Shown: positions 12,075 through 24,098 of the stretch, piece by piece | How the letters are laid out: each line of letters begins with the position of its first letter | Numbering within the stretch: the first letter of the stretch is position 1 | Assembly (NCBI GenBank): GCA_028015205.1 | Contig: CM051508.1 | Span: 18,184,001-18,248,000 of the forward strand | DNA length: 64,000 bases | DNA from: Mytilisepta virgata | Taxonomy: Eukaryota; Mollusca; Bivalvia; Mytilida; Mytilidae | Direction of reading: 5' to 3' | The notes under the pieces: generated by a model | Seen by the model: the letters and a program-made list of their open reading frames with translations, nothing else | The model's database searches: none | What the model was told of the DNA's origin: nothing | Program-made: the position numbers and the translations under genes

Positions 12075-12490
12075 GCAGGTTGGAATTCGGGTGAACCGGA
12101 TACGAAGGAAGTTCCCGAAATTAAAAAGACAACCACCTTCCTACTCACTTTTATGCCCGGTTTTGATTGCCGTGAACCGGATTCGAAGCAGATTCCTGCA
12201 ACTTAAAAGACAACCACCTTGCTACTCACCTCTATGTCCGGTTTTGATTGCCGTGAACCGGATACGAAGGAAGTTGCTGCAACTTAAAAGACAACCACCT
12301 TGCTACTCACTTTTATGTCCGGTTTTGATTGCCGTGAACCGGATACGAAGGAATGTCCTGCAAATTAAAAGGCAACCACTTTGCTACTTAGTTTGATGTC
12401 CGGTTTCGATTGCCGTGAACCTATACGAAGGAAGTTCCTGCAACTTAAAAGACAACCACCTTGCTACTGACTTTTATGTCTAGTTTTGAT
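12075..12490 (+). repeat. Minisatellite, about 82-bp unit, 5 copies
   Basis: Units starting GTGAACCGGATACGAAGGAAG recur near 12091, 12173, 12254, 12336 and 12414 with a common core of AAAGACAACCACCTTGCTAC. The 101-codon frame across it is a repetitive artefact. The copy-B counterpart near 41225-41310 has only about one diverged unit, so the expansion is specific to copy A. Confidence 0.88.
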
Positions 12491-12984
12491 TGTCATGATA
12501 TAGTTTCTAGTTGCTGGTTGTTGATGTCGTTTATCTTACCCTTATACTATCTGATCGAACAGTACGTCTAAATTCTCTACCATGACAACACATTTATTAT
12601 CTTTGAATTATTTACGTTATTTAAAACTTCGTTTTAAGACCCTCTCTTTTAAGCGGCCTCACTGATTTCTTGGTCATTAGTCAGTTTCAGGGTCAATAAT
12701 ATTGATATACATTATATGTATAGTCACCAATGGCAAAATACAGGCAACGCTTCAAACACGAAAAAATAAATGGAAATTGACAATAGAAACAGAGTAACCA
12801 TAGCAACATTTCAATTTTTTTGCAAAAACTGGGTTTCAATGGAAATGACCTTTAATTTTTCAGTTTCTACATCATTTATTTTAAATAAACTACAAATTCA
12901 TGAAAATTTGTGTCAGAACAGGTCCATTAACAAAATAAAAACAGTACTTTACTCTAAATTAAGAGAAGCTTTATAAAGGATTGG

Positions 12985-13434
12985 CATAATAAGAAAAATA
13001 GCAACCCTGGTAAACTAGATACATATCTTACTTATAAGTAAAACATCTTTTGGGAAAGAAAGTTATCTTGATATTGTAAACTTTGAAAACAGAAGAGCAT
13101 TATGCAAATTCAGACTTAGTGCTCATAATCTAAAGATAGAATCCGGAAGACATCAGAAAATATATGTCAATATAAATGACAGAATATGTACTCTGTTTAA
13201 CTTAAATGCTATTGACGATGAACAACACTTTCTTTTAACATGTCCACTTTATCAGCTAGACCGTGATGAACTATTTAAAATTATTAATAGCTCTTGTGTT
13301 AACTTCATTAATTTGGACGACAAAGCCAACTTCTTGTGGTTAATGTCCAATGAAAATGTTACAATAATTGAAAAACTCTATTGGTGTTTGACTGAACGTT
13401 TTAGAGTCAGAAATCTCACAATTAGCCAAAAGTG
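12985..13434 (+). mobile_element. LINE ORF2 C-terminal remnant
   Basis: Conceptual translation gives a continuous piece with CKFRLSAHNLKIESGRHQ, DRICTLFNLNAIDDEQHFLL and TCPLYQLDR, ending at a stop after NLTISQK. This IESGR...R-IC-x2-C(here F)...DEQHFLLxCPxY pattern is the conserved tail of many non-LTR retrotransposon ORF2 proteins. The second zinc-ligand cysteine appears replaced by Phe. No reverse transcriptase core is visible upstream, so this is a 5'-truncated copy, the usual outcome of LINE insertion. Confidence 0.75.
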
Positions 13435-13800
13435 AATGTTTATTTTTCCACTAATATGTAATCATCATGTTATTGTCTTTCATGTTGTACTAGGTTCTGT
13501 CGGTCCTTGCCTTGAATATGTTGAAGTATCATTTTGGCTGTGTGTGGGAATATGTGACAGCTTGAATTTTGAAACATATTGATTATTCAAGGGAGAATAA
13601 TTCATATCATTTTGGTTGGGCAGATCTCAATAAGTTTATCTTATCGTCTCCCTTAGTATATAATTGTTAATAATTGTTCTTGTAGTGTCATTGTTTCCAT
13701 GACATGTTTATTATATATAACTATGTTCTAATAATTGTTATAATCTTTGTACTCAATTTCAACATGTGAGGGTCCATGATTGGATAATAAACAAATTTGA
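13435..13800 (+). mobile_element. Probable 3' UTR of the LINE remnant
   Basis: AT-rich sequence with CGTCTCCCTTAGTATATAATTG, GTACTCAATTTCAACATGTG and GGGTCCATGATTGGATAATAAAC lies immediately 3' of the LINE stop codon. This layout resembles the tails of bivalve LINE copies. 13800-14200 has nothing recognisable. Confidence 0.5.
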
Positions 13801-14211
13801 TTATACTATACACAATATTGAACCAATCAAGGATCCACAACGTACATGTATCATATAATATTTATAATTGTCCATATGTCAAACGAAGACACAATGCACA
13901 AACAATTTGATATTAAATTTATTTATTGTACATCAAAATTCATTACATTTATTACCAAACACAACAAACTTTTACAAAATATTCAAAACTTTAACACTCC
14001 CTAATCTAGACTTACTATTTTTCAAGAATTCTTTTTACCGGCTACATGGAACTTTTGGAATAATTTAAAATTACCAGAAATTTCTAAGGCTATTCCGTTT
14101 CCCTTAGCTAAGTTTGGATTCCTGCTTGTTTCAAATAATTTGGTTTTTGATGGTTGTGCTTATTAATTCATCATTATATCTTTCAGCGGTTTTCCAACAT
14201 TTTTATCTTGA

Positions 14212-14262
14212 GCACTGCTGATGAGTTGTCAGTCAACGAAATGATTATCAAATTTATTTCGA
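14212..14262 (+). ncRNA. Degenerate hammerhead-like motif
   Basis: CTGATGA (14218-14224) is followed by GTTG-TCAGT-CAAC, a perfect 4-bp hairpin (14225-14237), and then GAAA (14238-14241). ATGATTATC could form a short helix III. The flanks do not pair into stem I, so a functional ribozyme is doubtful. The layout resembles the GAGCACTGATGAG...GACGAAAC segment common in bivalve retroelement tails. 14262-15140 holds no gene; its short frames are shadows. Confidence 0.45.
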
Positions 14263-15137
14263 TATTTTGTGATACAGTTTATTAGAACAGTCTTTGAGAG
14301 ATTCTCCGTCTTTAGACATTTTCAAACTTTGATTAAAATTAAACAGTCCAAATATCAGCATACCCCTCCATTCTTTCTAATTGAAAAGAGGTATTTGAGT
14401 TTACTTCAGGCCCGCATACGAAATAACTGCAGTGCTTTAAAATCTATTCAGAGCAAATATAATAATGAACAAAAGTTGTTCATGCGGTGTATTGGCTAAA
14501 AACGAGAGACACAACCTTTTAGTTTTCCCTAATTATGATGAACAGCGGAACAGGTTATTTTAAAATCTTCAGGATCTTAATATTGAAATTTGCTTAAAAT
14601 GCTTTTAACATTGTGACGAAAATGCTAATTTTGAAACTAATTCACTATTTTTTAGTTATGTTCAAACATATATTGAAGAAACTGGACAATTGACCTAAAA
14701 ACAAATGCGCACATCAGTCCTACCTTGATATCTTGTTTATACTTTTTTTCCCATTTTATATATCATGTTTCATAAAGTTTATTCAATAAATGTACAATTA
14801 TACTCGTAAGGGTTGACGGCATACATATTTAACATTCATGGATGTCATACATTTTGAATACGCATTAGATACAGAAAACCATTTAATTTTTATGAGGCAG
14901 GACCAGGATTTTGGCAAAATAAACAGACAGGATAACTTAAGGTGTGAAAAAAAATGCAGGACCTGTGTCAAGAATCAGGAAATTTTAGGCCTAACATTTG
15001 ATCCTATCCCCCATAAAAATCAAACGGTTGCTTCGTTAATATGATTTTTTATTAATCCGCATCGTTTTGTGTATTGTATGTGTATTAGGTAATCAACCAC
15101 TCAATATACAATGTTTGTCTCTGCCTATCCATAAAAT

Positions 15138-15140
<3 letters not shown>

Positions 15141-15186
<46 letters not shown>
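15141..15186. repeat. (TA)n microsatellite
   Basis: About 22 uninterrupted TA dinucleotides. The short frame across it encodes alternating Ile-Tyr and is not a gene. From 15190 to 16085 I see AT-rich sequence with no supported feature. Confidence 0.95.
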
Positions 15187-15189
<3 letters not shown>

Positions 15190-16094
15190 GTAACACTATT
15201 GTTTTATTTCATGCAATATTATGTATATAAAGGAGACGTCCTCGATAAGTTCTATCACTTGTGCCAGGTTCTATTGTCTATATCTTTGACAGTACTAAAC
15301 TAAATTAAACTTTGTCACCGTACAACAATTCTATTTGCTGTCAAAATTTTCACGGTACTACAAACTCTGGGTTAAAGATTATTATATCCCATCATTTCAT
15401 TTTTTCTTAAACTGTAAAACTTTGACCATGTTAAAAATTAATACATGTTTACCATTTACTATTTGAATAGAAAGCATTGTCAAGGAAATACAACGAAGTT
15501 TAACTATAGCTCTATTGAAGAAGTCGAAACTAGTATGTTTTTTACCAAACAACTCCTCAATTTACAAAGATTTTTTTACGACAACGACTATCAATAAAGA
15601 GAAACCTGAGTTATTATCGTTGTTACCAATTCTCTTATTTCGGACTTGTATTTGAAAGAATCAATATACCCGGTTTTTATATAAAGACATGATTAAAGAA
15701 ACTAATTTAACTCTAAAACCTTTTTTAAAGGCTGGAGAGATAAGTAGCAATATCCCTGAGCTTTCGTTGAATAGGCGGTGATAACAAAAGAATAAAAAGG
15801 CAGTCAGAACCATGTAACGCACAAATAAGACCCCAATATAAGTCGATATAAGACAAAAAAGCCTAGAGAAAAAAGACAGTAGTAAAAGGAACAAATAATG
15901 TATAAATGTAACAAACATACATATCATTTTCTATTTAATTCCAATGATTCCCAGATAAATTCTATTATAATGTGTTATTGTAATATTTAAATATTAAATA
16001 AAATGGATAACAGAAAAAGTAACAAATTATATAGTAATCATTAACGCCATCCACTCGGCTGACCTTAAAACAAAAATAACATGAAAAAGCAAAA

Positions 16095-16490
16095 AAAAAA
16101 AAAAAACCACAAGCATAGCTGGACGGATGAATTATTGTTTAACGTCCAGTGGCAGTCATTAGGTGCATATCATGACGAGAACATGTTGATATGATATTAA
16201 TTTGATACCTGATCTGTACTAGACCGATACGCTGAGCAGGATTTTTAATGTGCTAGCGCACGAGGTAACTGTCCGCAGGAAGACATATCACCTCATTCGG
16301 ACACATTATACCGACTCCGAGCCGACCAGTCCTTTGCTCTTACTACTATCTATAGATGGCCCGTGCTTGACGGAGAAGCAGCAAATACCAATTTTAATGT
16401 CTTTGATTTGACCCGGAAGGGGATCGAACCCGCGACCTTCTGCACACGAGGCGGACACTCTACCACGATACCACCGAGGCGGTTCATTTA
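16095..16490 (-). mobile_element. tRNA-derived SINE
   Basis: On the minus strand the head reads GGTATCGTGGTAGAGTGTCC ... GGTCGCGGGTTCGATCCC, the A-box and B-box layout of an internal RNA polymerase III promoter from a tRNA. The body contains GTGGACGTT-type SINE sequence (ACTGGACGTTAAACAATAAT), and the element ends in a CATCCGTCC-like tail near 16120 followed by a homopolymer. It is not a tRNA gene: there is no cloverleaf closure, and unrelated sequence follows the B-box. Confidence 0.85.
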
Positions 16491-16688
16491 CTGAAAGAGT
16501 CCCCCAAAATATAAACAACAGAGACAATATAGTCTGAATTTATACAGATTTGAGCAGTGTTTGGGATAAATCGGTTTTATGGGTACCCACACCTACCCCT
16601 TTTCAATCCCGACTTTCTTGTTTATAAAACATACTACATGTACAGACGCCGAGACGGTGTGAAAACCAGAAATATGACTGATGACTAC

Positions 16689-19345
16689 AAATATTAAAAT
16701 TCGTTGAAAACCTGTCAGTTTTAATATTTAAATTCTCCCAGGCTTTCATAGATGTTGGGCAGATACTGTCTCTATTAAACGAGTAAGTGTTTTAAGAGAA
16801 AGTTTTACAGCATTACATAAAACTGCGTATTTATATATGGAATTAGGACCAAAATTGACCAAGCGATTTTCCGAGTGTCCCGGATGTTTCATACAACGTT
16901 ATAGCAATTAATTCGGTAATTATCGAAAATTTTCGGAAAAGCTACATATACTTGTACTATTTTTATGGACGCCACGTGCAATTAACACTTATATTAGAGT
17001 TATTCCTAATGCCACAGAAATATCACATTAACTTCTTTTTACAAATTACCTGGATCAATTTCCTTATTTCAAGTATACCAGCAGGAAGCTACTTATGGGG
17101 AAATCCCAAGATTAGTTTACCTCAAATTTCCATTGTATACATCACTATTGTTAAAAGGGAAGATGAAACTATTTATTTGTTCCTTATTAAATTGTCACAT
17201 TTGAGCAATATTTTGACAATAGCTCTTTCTTAATAAAACCAAAAAATGAATAAAGTTGAGTTAAAAATATATATTTTTATATGAAGATGAATAAATTTTA
17301 TGTAATGTATTGCTTCCCAGAATGTAACGTTAGAAATGCAACATTTTAATTGAAAACTGTACAGTAAACAGTAAGGTTAAACTCTTCATGGGATCTTCTC
17401 TTTTTGTTTTGTTTGTTTTGGGGATTACTATTATAAGAATCGACAGTTTCTGTTCCTGTTTTTTTTCTGAAATAAAACCGTTTCGTTTCTTCAATTAGTA
17501 TATCATATGAAAAATATTTATTTTTTTAGTAAAGTTTGTAGTGAAAATCCGCCTTATTGGGCGGCCTAGGAAAATATACGCTCCCAAAAAAAAAACGCAA
17601 CATGTGAAAAAATATAATTTATTTCAAAGTTTCAACATCATTTTAAATACAGAAATAAGCATCACAGTACACTGACACTTGGCACCTTGTTTGCTCACAC
17701 TTTAGAAATTCATTAAATGTCAAACTTTATCACATTAAAGTCCATGGCGTTCAGATTATTCGACGAATACGGTCTTGCGGAATTCTCACCCATTCTTGCT
17801 GAAGAACCTGGTGCAGTTTTTGCAGAGTTTGCGGTGCTAGTTGACTACTGCGCAGGCGTCGATCGAAATCATCCTATGATTGTTCTATTGGGTTCAAATC
17901 TGGTAATTTCGACGGCCAGGAGTGCACTGTTGCGTTCTGTTTGGCTAGAAGGTCAACAGTAGCACGAGCTGTGTACTGCCGAGCATTTTCGTGTTGAAAA
18001 ACGTCCTTATGGAGGTTCATTGCGGGCAGCATATGTGGTGTCAAAACCTCATGGGCGTAAAGGTTATAGGGGATGTAGACCATTTGAGTTTTTAGGATAT
18101 GGCACCACACATCATCACTTCCTCCGCCGAATTTGTCGATCTCACGGACGCAGTTCCTTGCGAACATCTCATTCCGGCATCTATAGACACGTGTACGGCC
18201 ATCTATTCTCTGCAGCTTGAATCTTGACTCATCGCTGAATCAGATTCGCAACAAATTTTGCAGGTCCCAGCCCCTAACTCTGCTGCACCATAGGACGTCT
18301 GGCTGCGCTCCACTCGGGGAAAGACATGAATTTTAAAAACTCGTTGAAGATTTCCCAGTCTTCATTTTGAACTCGTGTGAGAACCTATTAGTCTTACATC
18401 ACTTGAGCCAAAACTTCACGTCACAGTACATTTAGTCGACGTCATAATGTGAAAATTTTAAGTAACATCATCTCTCCCCATGTTCAACAATCAACGACAT
18501 TTTCTTGTCCGCATGCGCCAGTTTACCGATAGTACTTGATCACCATTTTGATATGGAACATATATGGATTTTTTTAACTATTTTTTAATCTTAATTTAAG
18601 GCAGCATTTTACATTTTACAATAATATAATAGTTATATTCAGAAAGAGAAATGTCTCCTCTTTTTAGTGATAATAATTCCTTGGTCAAATAATGAAGAGA
18701 AATTGCTTCCATTTTTTTAACTTATAATAGTCATGGATTTGCAAAGATTAAGAATATATTAAAAAACATAATTTTTTTGGTTTTATTAAGAAAGAGTTAT
18801 TGCACAAATATTGTTCAAATGTGACAATTTAATAAGGATCAAATACATAGTTTCATCTTCCCTTTTAACAATAGTATACAATGTTTAATTCTTGGAAATT
18901 TGAGGTAAACTATTCTTGGGATTTCCCCATAAGTAGTTTCATGATTTTCAATAGGTATACTTGAAATAAGGAAATTGATCCCGGTAATTTGTAAAAATAA
19001 GTTAATGTGATCTTTCTGTGGCTTTAGGAATAACTCCAATAAAAGTGTTAATTGCATGTGGCGTCTATGAAAATAGTAGAAGTATACGTAGCTTTTCCGA
19101 AAATTTTCGATAATTACCGAATTAATTGCTATAACGTTGTATGGAACATTCGGGACACACTGAAGATTGCTTGGTCAGTTTTGGTCCTAATTCCATAAAT
19201 ACGTAGTTTTATGTAATGCTGTAAAACTTTCTCTTTAAAAACTTACTAGTTTAATAGAGAGACAGTATCTGCCCAACAGCTATGAAAGCCTGAGACAGTT
19301 TAAATATTAAAACTGACACGTTTTCAACGAATTGTAATATTTCTT
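16689..19345. repeat. 2.6-kb foldback: two inverted ~570-bp arms around a 1.5-kb core
   Basis: The left arm (16689-17252) and right arm (18767-19345) are inverted copies of each other. Matching landmarks are ATTCGTTGAAAAC / GTTTTCAACGAAT, TTGGGCAGATACTGTCTC / GAGACAGTATCTGCCCAA, and AATTATCGAAAATTTTCGG and its complement. The arms are roughly 90 percent similar. Related single arms occur at 43190-44375 and, partly, at 1080-1310. The core (17253-18766) contains a Tc1/mariner remnant. Frames in the arms (93 and 72 codons) mirror each other and are not genes. Confidence 0.85.
17720..18300 (-). mobile_element. Tc1/mariner transposase remnant
   Basis: Minus-strand translation recovers, in order, FSDESRF (first catalytic Asp region), YRCRNEMFARNCVREIDKFG, FQHENARQYTARATVDLLA, WPSKLPDLNPIE and, after a stop, LAPQTLQKLHQVLQQEWVRI. 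These are the C-terminal two thirds of a Tc1-like DDE transposase. The second catalytic aspartate (normally QHDNAR) is Glu here. In-frame stops (after IEQS, and upstream of FSDESRF) show it is dead. The N-terminal DNA-binding domain is missing. It sits in the core of the foldback, so it may have inserted there or be the foldback's original cargo. Confidence 0.85.
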
Positions 19346-19559
19346 AACCTTGTGTACAGGTGACTTAGGAATACAAAATGAAAACGTCACACTTTTACGT
19401 GAAAGGGTGTGTTTGTCCGGAAAAATTTGATTGATTTTGGTACCAAAAAAAATAATCGATTCAGGAATTGGACCATAATGTTGAAAGTTGAAACTGTTGT
19501 ATCCCTTGCTAATAAGTCGGTTCAAAGGTTTGATAAGATACAAAAAGTGTTTTATTTTT

Positions 19560-20260
19560 AGTTTATGAACTTTGTAAACTATGGCTGTTGGTTGTGATAA
19601 ACTTGTATAATCAAAGTTTTACAAGTGAAGTTCAGTTTCCATACCAAAGACGAAAATTTTGTGAATTTGTTTTTAGAAGTTTATGATGTCGATATCCTTG
19701 ATATAACAGTTTCTCTGTAAGAAGTGTTCATTAAAGTCCGAAACTATATGGGATATTTAAACTCCATAAGAGGGTGCTTAAGGTAAATTTTCGTCAAGGA
19801 ATGGAAAATTTACTATAATTCTAAAATTAAAATCCTCCCGTTTTTCATACATTTTAGTAGTACGCTTACCACTTTCAATAGTAACGTCGAGATTAAGAAA
19901 AAATTGATGGTTATCTCTTTGAGATCGGTGTTATTTACAGTTAACTCAGCAGGATAAATTTCACCAATATAATTTTTTCAAATTCTGTGTTATTTAGCGA
20001 AAGAATAGTATCTAAATATCTACGGGTGTTATTCAAATAGTTTAATAGGCCGTGTTTAGTCGGATCTCTATAGCTTAGCCGTAAATTGCGATTCATAACA
20101 ATAGAGAAACAAGTCCAGACCAGAGGTGCACATTTCGTGCTCATAGGTATACCGATAATGTGTCTAAACATTTTTCTTCCAAAACGAATAAAAATATTGT
20201 CAAGTTTTAGTAATATCCAGATAGGTCCAGTTAGTATATTTTTCCTGTCTATCACAACTG
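19560..20260 (-). mobile_element. Reverse transcriptase remnant, GIPMxTxCAPL family
   Basis: The minus strand encodes FRHIIGIPMSTKCAPLV (RT motif B) and LNNTRRYLDTILSLNN (motif C region, where LDT replaces a catalytic LDD). After frameshifts and stops it continues with KMYEKREDFNFRI and APSYGVYIS. The same C-terminal motif, much better preserved, occurs at 32530-32915. This RT type is abundant in bivalves. I suspect a Penelope-like affiliation but cannot assign it from this. Multiple stops and a lost catalytic Asp make it a fossil. Confidence 0.75.
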
Positions 20261-20399
20261 AAGAAAGTGTTCAACTTATTGCAACTTATATAGGTATTTC
20301 CATATTTATCAAAGCACGATATGATTAGATATGATAATTTATCTTTAAAAAACATTCTGAAAATATTGGTGGGCAATACAATGTCTCCTACTGCCTTGA

Positions 20400-20790
20400 G
20401 CTGTGGAAAACACGCAAAATTCCCTTTGGAGTAGGTGCATCGGACAAAGATGTATGGACAGAGTGACTCCTAAAAATCCTGATACTATGTTTGCAAGGGG
20501 TACCCAATAACAACCTGATCAGCTTGCTTAATGTAGCTCATCATTATATGCTCACATACCAATATTAAGATCACTTGGTAAAAGGGGTTGCAAAAAAAGT
20601 CAAGAAAACTAATATTTTGATTTAATTATCCGATCACCGTGAAACTCAAATTTGATCTATAACTCATCATTTTAAGCTCACTTACCAAAAATGAGATCAG
20701 TCGGTAAAACGGTTTCTGAAAAAAGGGACTGACGGACGGACGGAGTGGAAACCTATAGTCCCCTTCGTCGTTGCCGGTAGGGGACTAATA
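20400..20790. repeat. Interspersed repeat with GACGGACGGACGG tail
   Basis: Contains two related sub-blocks (AGCTCATCATTATATGCTCAC... and AACTCATCATTTTAAGCTCAC..., each followed by GATCA-x-TTGGTAAAA-like or GATCAGTCGGTAAAA). It ends with GACTGACGGACGGACGGAG and a GTCCCCTTCGTCG...GGGGAC hairpin. No coding capacity. 20790-21430 shows nothing recognisable apart from AT-rich sequence. Confidence 0.5.
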
Positions 20791-21429
20791 CGTTTGTGGG
20801 TAAAGTTGTGTAAAAGGTAGAAAAGTAAAAAATGTGTATAATGAAGTCCATCCTATACTTCTAGGGACATTTCTTCTAATTAATATGTTGATGTCATATG
20901 TTATTGTGTACGGACCATTCATTTTCATGAAGATGTGCAATTCCTTTATTTTGGTAGTGTATGGGACTTATAATTTGGGTTTTTTCATAAAGAAAAGGCT
21001 ATATTATGTAGAATTTTTTTGATGAAAAATCTAAGAAAAAAGAATTTCTGATTTTTGTTTTCTTGGGAAAAAATATATTCTTTGCTTCGTGTGTGAACAA
21101 AAATAAAATTTCATTTTCTCCAGACCTAAAAAAAAATATATTATCAAGCATTAAAATCCCAGCACCCCCTTGGTAATAAAATGATCAGTGCCTAAGAGTT
21201 TCCTCCTATAATTTGAGGATAAGTGATGTCAAAACTATCAATGCACTGTGAACAATGTGACTACATGTGTTGTATGTGAAGCAAGAAATATTTCTTCTGT
21301 TTTTGGATACACATTAGAAATCTGTCTTAAATCATACTCAATGAAATTCTTTTTAAAAAAAATACAGTGTTCATGCATTATTCATTAGTAAAATGCCCAT
21401 AATGACCGCAAATTTCTGAACAACAACAA

Positions 21430-21605
21430 TGATAACCGGACAAATCGGCCCGCGGACCACTCGGCCCAGGACCACTTGGACCATATCATCGGACAACTCG
21501 GACCGTGAAATAACATTGATAATTGTAAACTTAATACTTTGAAGTGAGATTGTGGACCTGGTTATATGACAACTCAGACCATGTTATCAGACAACTGGGA
21601 CCGTA
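21430..21605. repeat. Degenerate short repeats of a GGACnACTCGGACC motif
   Basis: About six imperfect copies of GGACAACTCGGACC / GGACCACTCGGCCC / GACAACTGGGACC, partly in register and partly spaced. Simple degenerate tandem sequence of unknown origin. 21606-22680 holds AT-rich non-coding sequence. Confidence 0.6.
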
Positions 21606-22680
21606 GTAGTTCAGTCAATTGTAAATATGCTTTTTCGGGGTACTGACGTTTAGGAAAAATCAAATTAAATTCTTTATTCCTAATCAAAGGCCATGTAAAT
21701 CAACACGAATCATGAAAGTCAATCATACACAACACATATACCATACAAACAACCATTCACACTAATTTCTTTTGATTGAAGATAATTCCAACACACACAA
21801 AAAAAAAAAGAAAAAGAAAAAACGCAAAAAATTAAATGATCATTGTTTTACTTCACATTTCTAAAATCGTGACAATCCCCGATCGACTTAATACCAGAAT
21901 GTAGATTTCTTCTTTCCGAAGATAACTTTACTGTCGATTTCTGCTTATGTATGCATAAAAGAATTGTTAAAAATGAAAAACAAAAAGGAATGAAAAATGT
22001 AATTAAATCAGTAAAATAAATGAATTAATGATTATAAATTGTTTTCAACACAATCGTTATTTGGGAAAGGACAAGTGGCGTTAAGGACAGAATTTTGCCA
22101 ACATTAAGGTCAAAAAGTAAAGCCCCAAGCAAGTAAATGATTAATTATAGTTAATTATATTATCTTTAAGTACCTACTTTGCAAAAAGTCTAGAACAGAA
22201 CCATATTTCTTACACTGATATATGAATAAACCAAAACGTCGGAATATCAAAAAAAAATCTCTAGTACATTTATTTGATATATTTGGCAAATTTTTACATA
22301 AACTTTGCAAAGGACATTTCCTCCGCATGTACGAAACAACTTTAATTTTTAATTTGAATATGAATTCTCCTACAAAAATATTTGTTTTTGAATCTCGTAG
22401 GCGCACAATATGCATGGCGAACTGCTAATAATCAGCTTATTTTGAGACATTTGGTCTATGGAGCAATATCATGACACCATGTTGACGTCACTATGGTGGA
22501 ATGATATACAAGCATCTTACCGACTGCAAGCTTATTTTGAACCAGTTCCTCAAATGTTCATTGTTTTGTTTTATTGGGCCAAAAATGGCTTTAGTCGTTT
22601 CTTGTGTTAGTTGCAGAACATGTATCCGGTGTGTTGCCTTTTAATCTATACTATAAAAGGCCATAACACCAATAGCTTTT

Positions 22681-23884
22681 TTGTGTTGCCTGCTGAAAGA
22701 TCTATCTGATCTGTTGCTCGTCAAAACATACATTTTCCGAACATGGAAAAGATTTTTGGATGATTGTTTTGTTTTTTGGACAAAGTCAGCAGAAGAGCTT
22801 AAATCTTTTCATGATATACTTAATTCTCTACACCCGTCAATAAAATTTACGATAGAAAGCAACACAGTTGAACTTCCGTTTCTAGATATTGTGATAAAAA
22901 TCGCAAACAACAAAATTGTAACGGATATCTACTATAAAAATACGGACACTCATCAGTATTTAAACTTTGAATCATGTCATCCCGCTCATACGAAAAGAAA
23001 TATTCCATATTGTATGGCGCGACGGATATGTGCAATAATAATTGATAAGAAACTCCGAAAATTACGTCTAGAAAAACTAAAAAAGTTTTTTATTCGACAA
23101 AAAATATCCACTTCAATTAATCGAGAATGGAATCAACAGAGCTCTACAATTATCCATCGCCAAACTGAGGACAGCAAAGGAAAAAAAACCGACAACGATC
23201 TTATCCCGTTAGTTACAACGCATGATCCATCGATGCCAAAGACATTCAAGATGATAAAATCACATTTACCGATTTTATATCAAAGTGAAAATATGCTAAA
23301 TTTGGCAAAACCAGAATTTATTATTAATAGCAAACGGCAGCCGAAAAATTTAAAACGGTACCTAACAAAAGCTAAGTTCGATATGGAGAAGATCCCGGTT
23401 GTAACAACATGCAGTGATCCAAGAAGCGGTAGATAACTACAACTATTTGGAGGTTGGGAGTAAAAAACAATTCAAAAGCGGTAAAATATTTAATGTAAAT
23501 CGAGACATGCATTGCAAATCTAGAAATGCTGTTTATTGTATAACCTGCCCTGGCTATAAAAAAAATTACATAGGAAAGACCAAAAAACAGATATGCGAAA
23601 GGGTTCGTATTCATAAACAACAAATCCGGCAACCTGAGTATAGAAAGATTCCGCTGAGCGAACACTTGGACATATGTGCCAATGGGAAATTTAAATTTTT
23701 CCCGTTATTCAAGTGTATTGACGGAACAGATGACTATCGTAAAGGTCTCGAAAAAAGATTCATCAAACTTTTCAAACCAAAACTTAATGCAGCAGGACTC
23801 TATTACTTACCTCCCTTAATAGTTATATTGCGCCACAGACTCCCCATAACAACGTCGCTAACGACGTTACCATTGCAGTCTTGA
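22681..23884 (+). mobile_element. Penelope-like element 1: 5'-truncated RT plus GIY-YIG endonuclease
   Basis: The first frame (22681-23436) carries the RT catalytic motif WKRFLDDCFVFW, then VELPFLDIVIK and YYKNTDTHQYLNFESCHP-AHTKRNIPYCMARRIC, hallmarks of Penelope-like RTs. The second frame (23414-23884) has NAVYCITCPGYKKNYIGKT and the conserved R-x-H, i.e. a GIY-YIG nuclease, ending in KLFKPKLNA. The two domains overlap in different frames, implying a frameshift near 23415. RT fingers and motifs A and B are absent, so the element is 5'-truncated. It converges on element 2 with about 380 bp between the coding ends. Not functional as it stands. Confidence 0.9.
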
Positions 23885-24098
23885 CAAGTCCCGAGAAGGA
23901 TGAAAGGGCTAGACTGTTTAATCTTCGCCGTAAATTCATTTTGTTAGAAATTATTTTAAATATATAGAACTGTACATAGTGCTACTAACATTTTACGTGT
24001 ATATATATAGAATAAAGTTCAAATTCTTTTGTGTACAGATTTATATCAGAATAAAATAAAACGTTGCAAAAGACTACATTATTTAATACACTTTAAAA

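Larger units (their letters stand above)
6870..12595 (+). repeat. Duplicated block I, copy A (carries a cGAS-like pseudogene)
   Basis: Collinear with 35905-41705 in the same orientation. Shared landmarks in order: the AAAGATGTAGTA start, a hairpin-forming inverted repeat, the cGAS-like last exon with its splice acceptor, a hammerhead-like motif, and an AACCGGATACGAAGG-type repeat at the end. Copy A additionally has a palindromic insertion at 9501-10292 and an expanded minisatellite at 12091-12490. The divergence suggests an old duplication followed by independent decay. Confidence 0.85.

Noticed and set aside
12091..12396. 101-codon frame of RIRR...LKRQPPCYS repeats
   Set aside because: Produced by an 82-bp minisatellite; the equivalent region of the duplicate block has no such frame.
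15067..15303. 78-codon frame with IYIYIY
   Set aside because: Translation of a TA microsatellite.
16395..16480. Possible tRNA gene (good A- and B-boxes, minus strand)
   Set aside because: No acceptor-stem closure, and a SINE body follows the B-box; annotated as a SINE instead.
17717..17962. 81-codon plus-strand frame
   Set aside because: Antisense shadow of the Tc1/mariner transposase remnant.
23160..23185. CTGAGGA, resembling a hammerhead core, within Penelope-like element 1
   Set aside because: No GAAA at the right distance and no stems; chance match in coding sequence.
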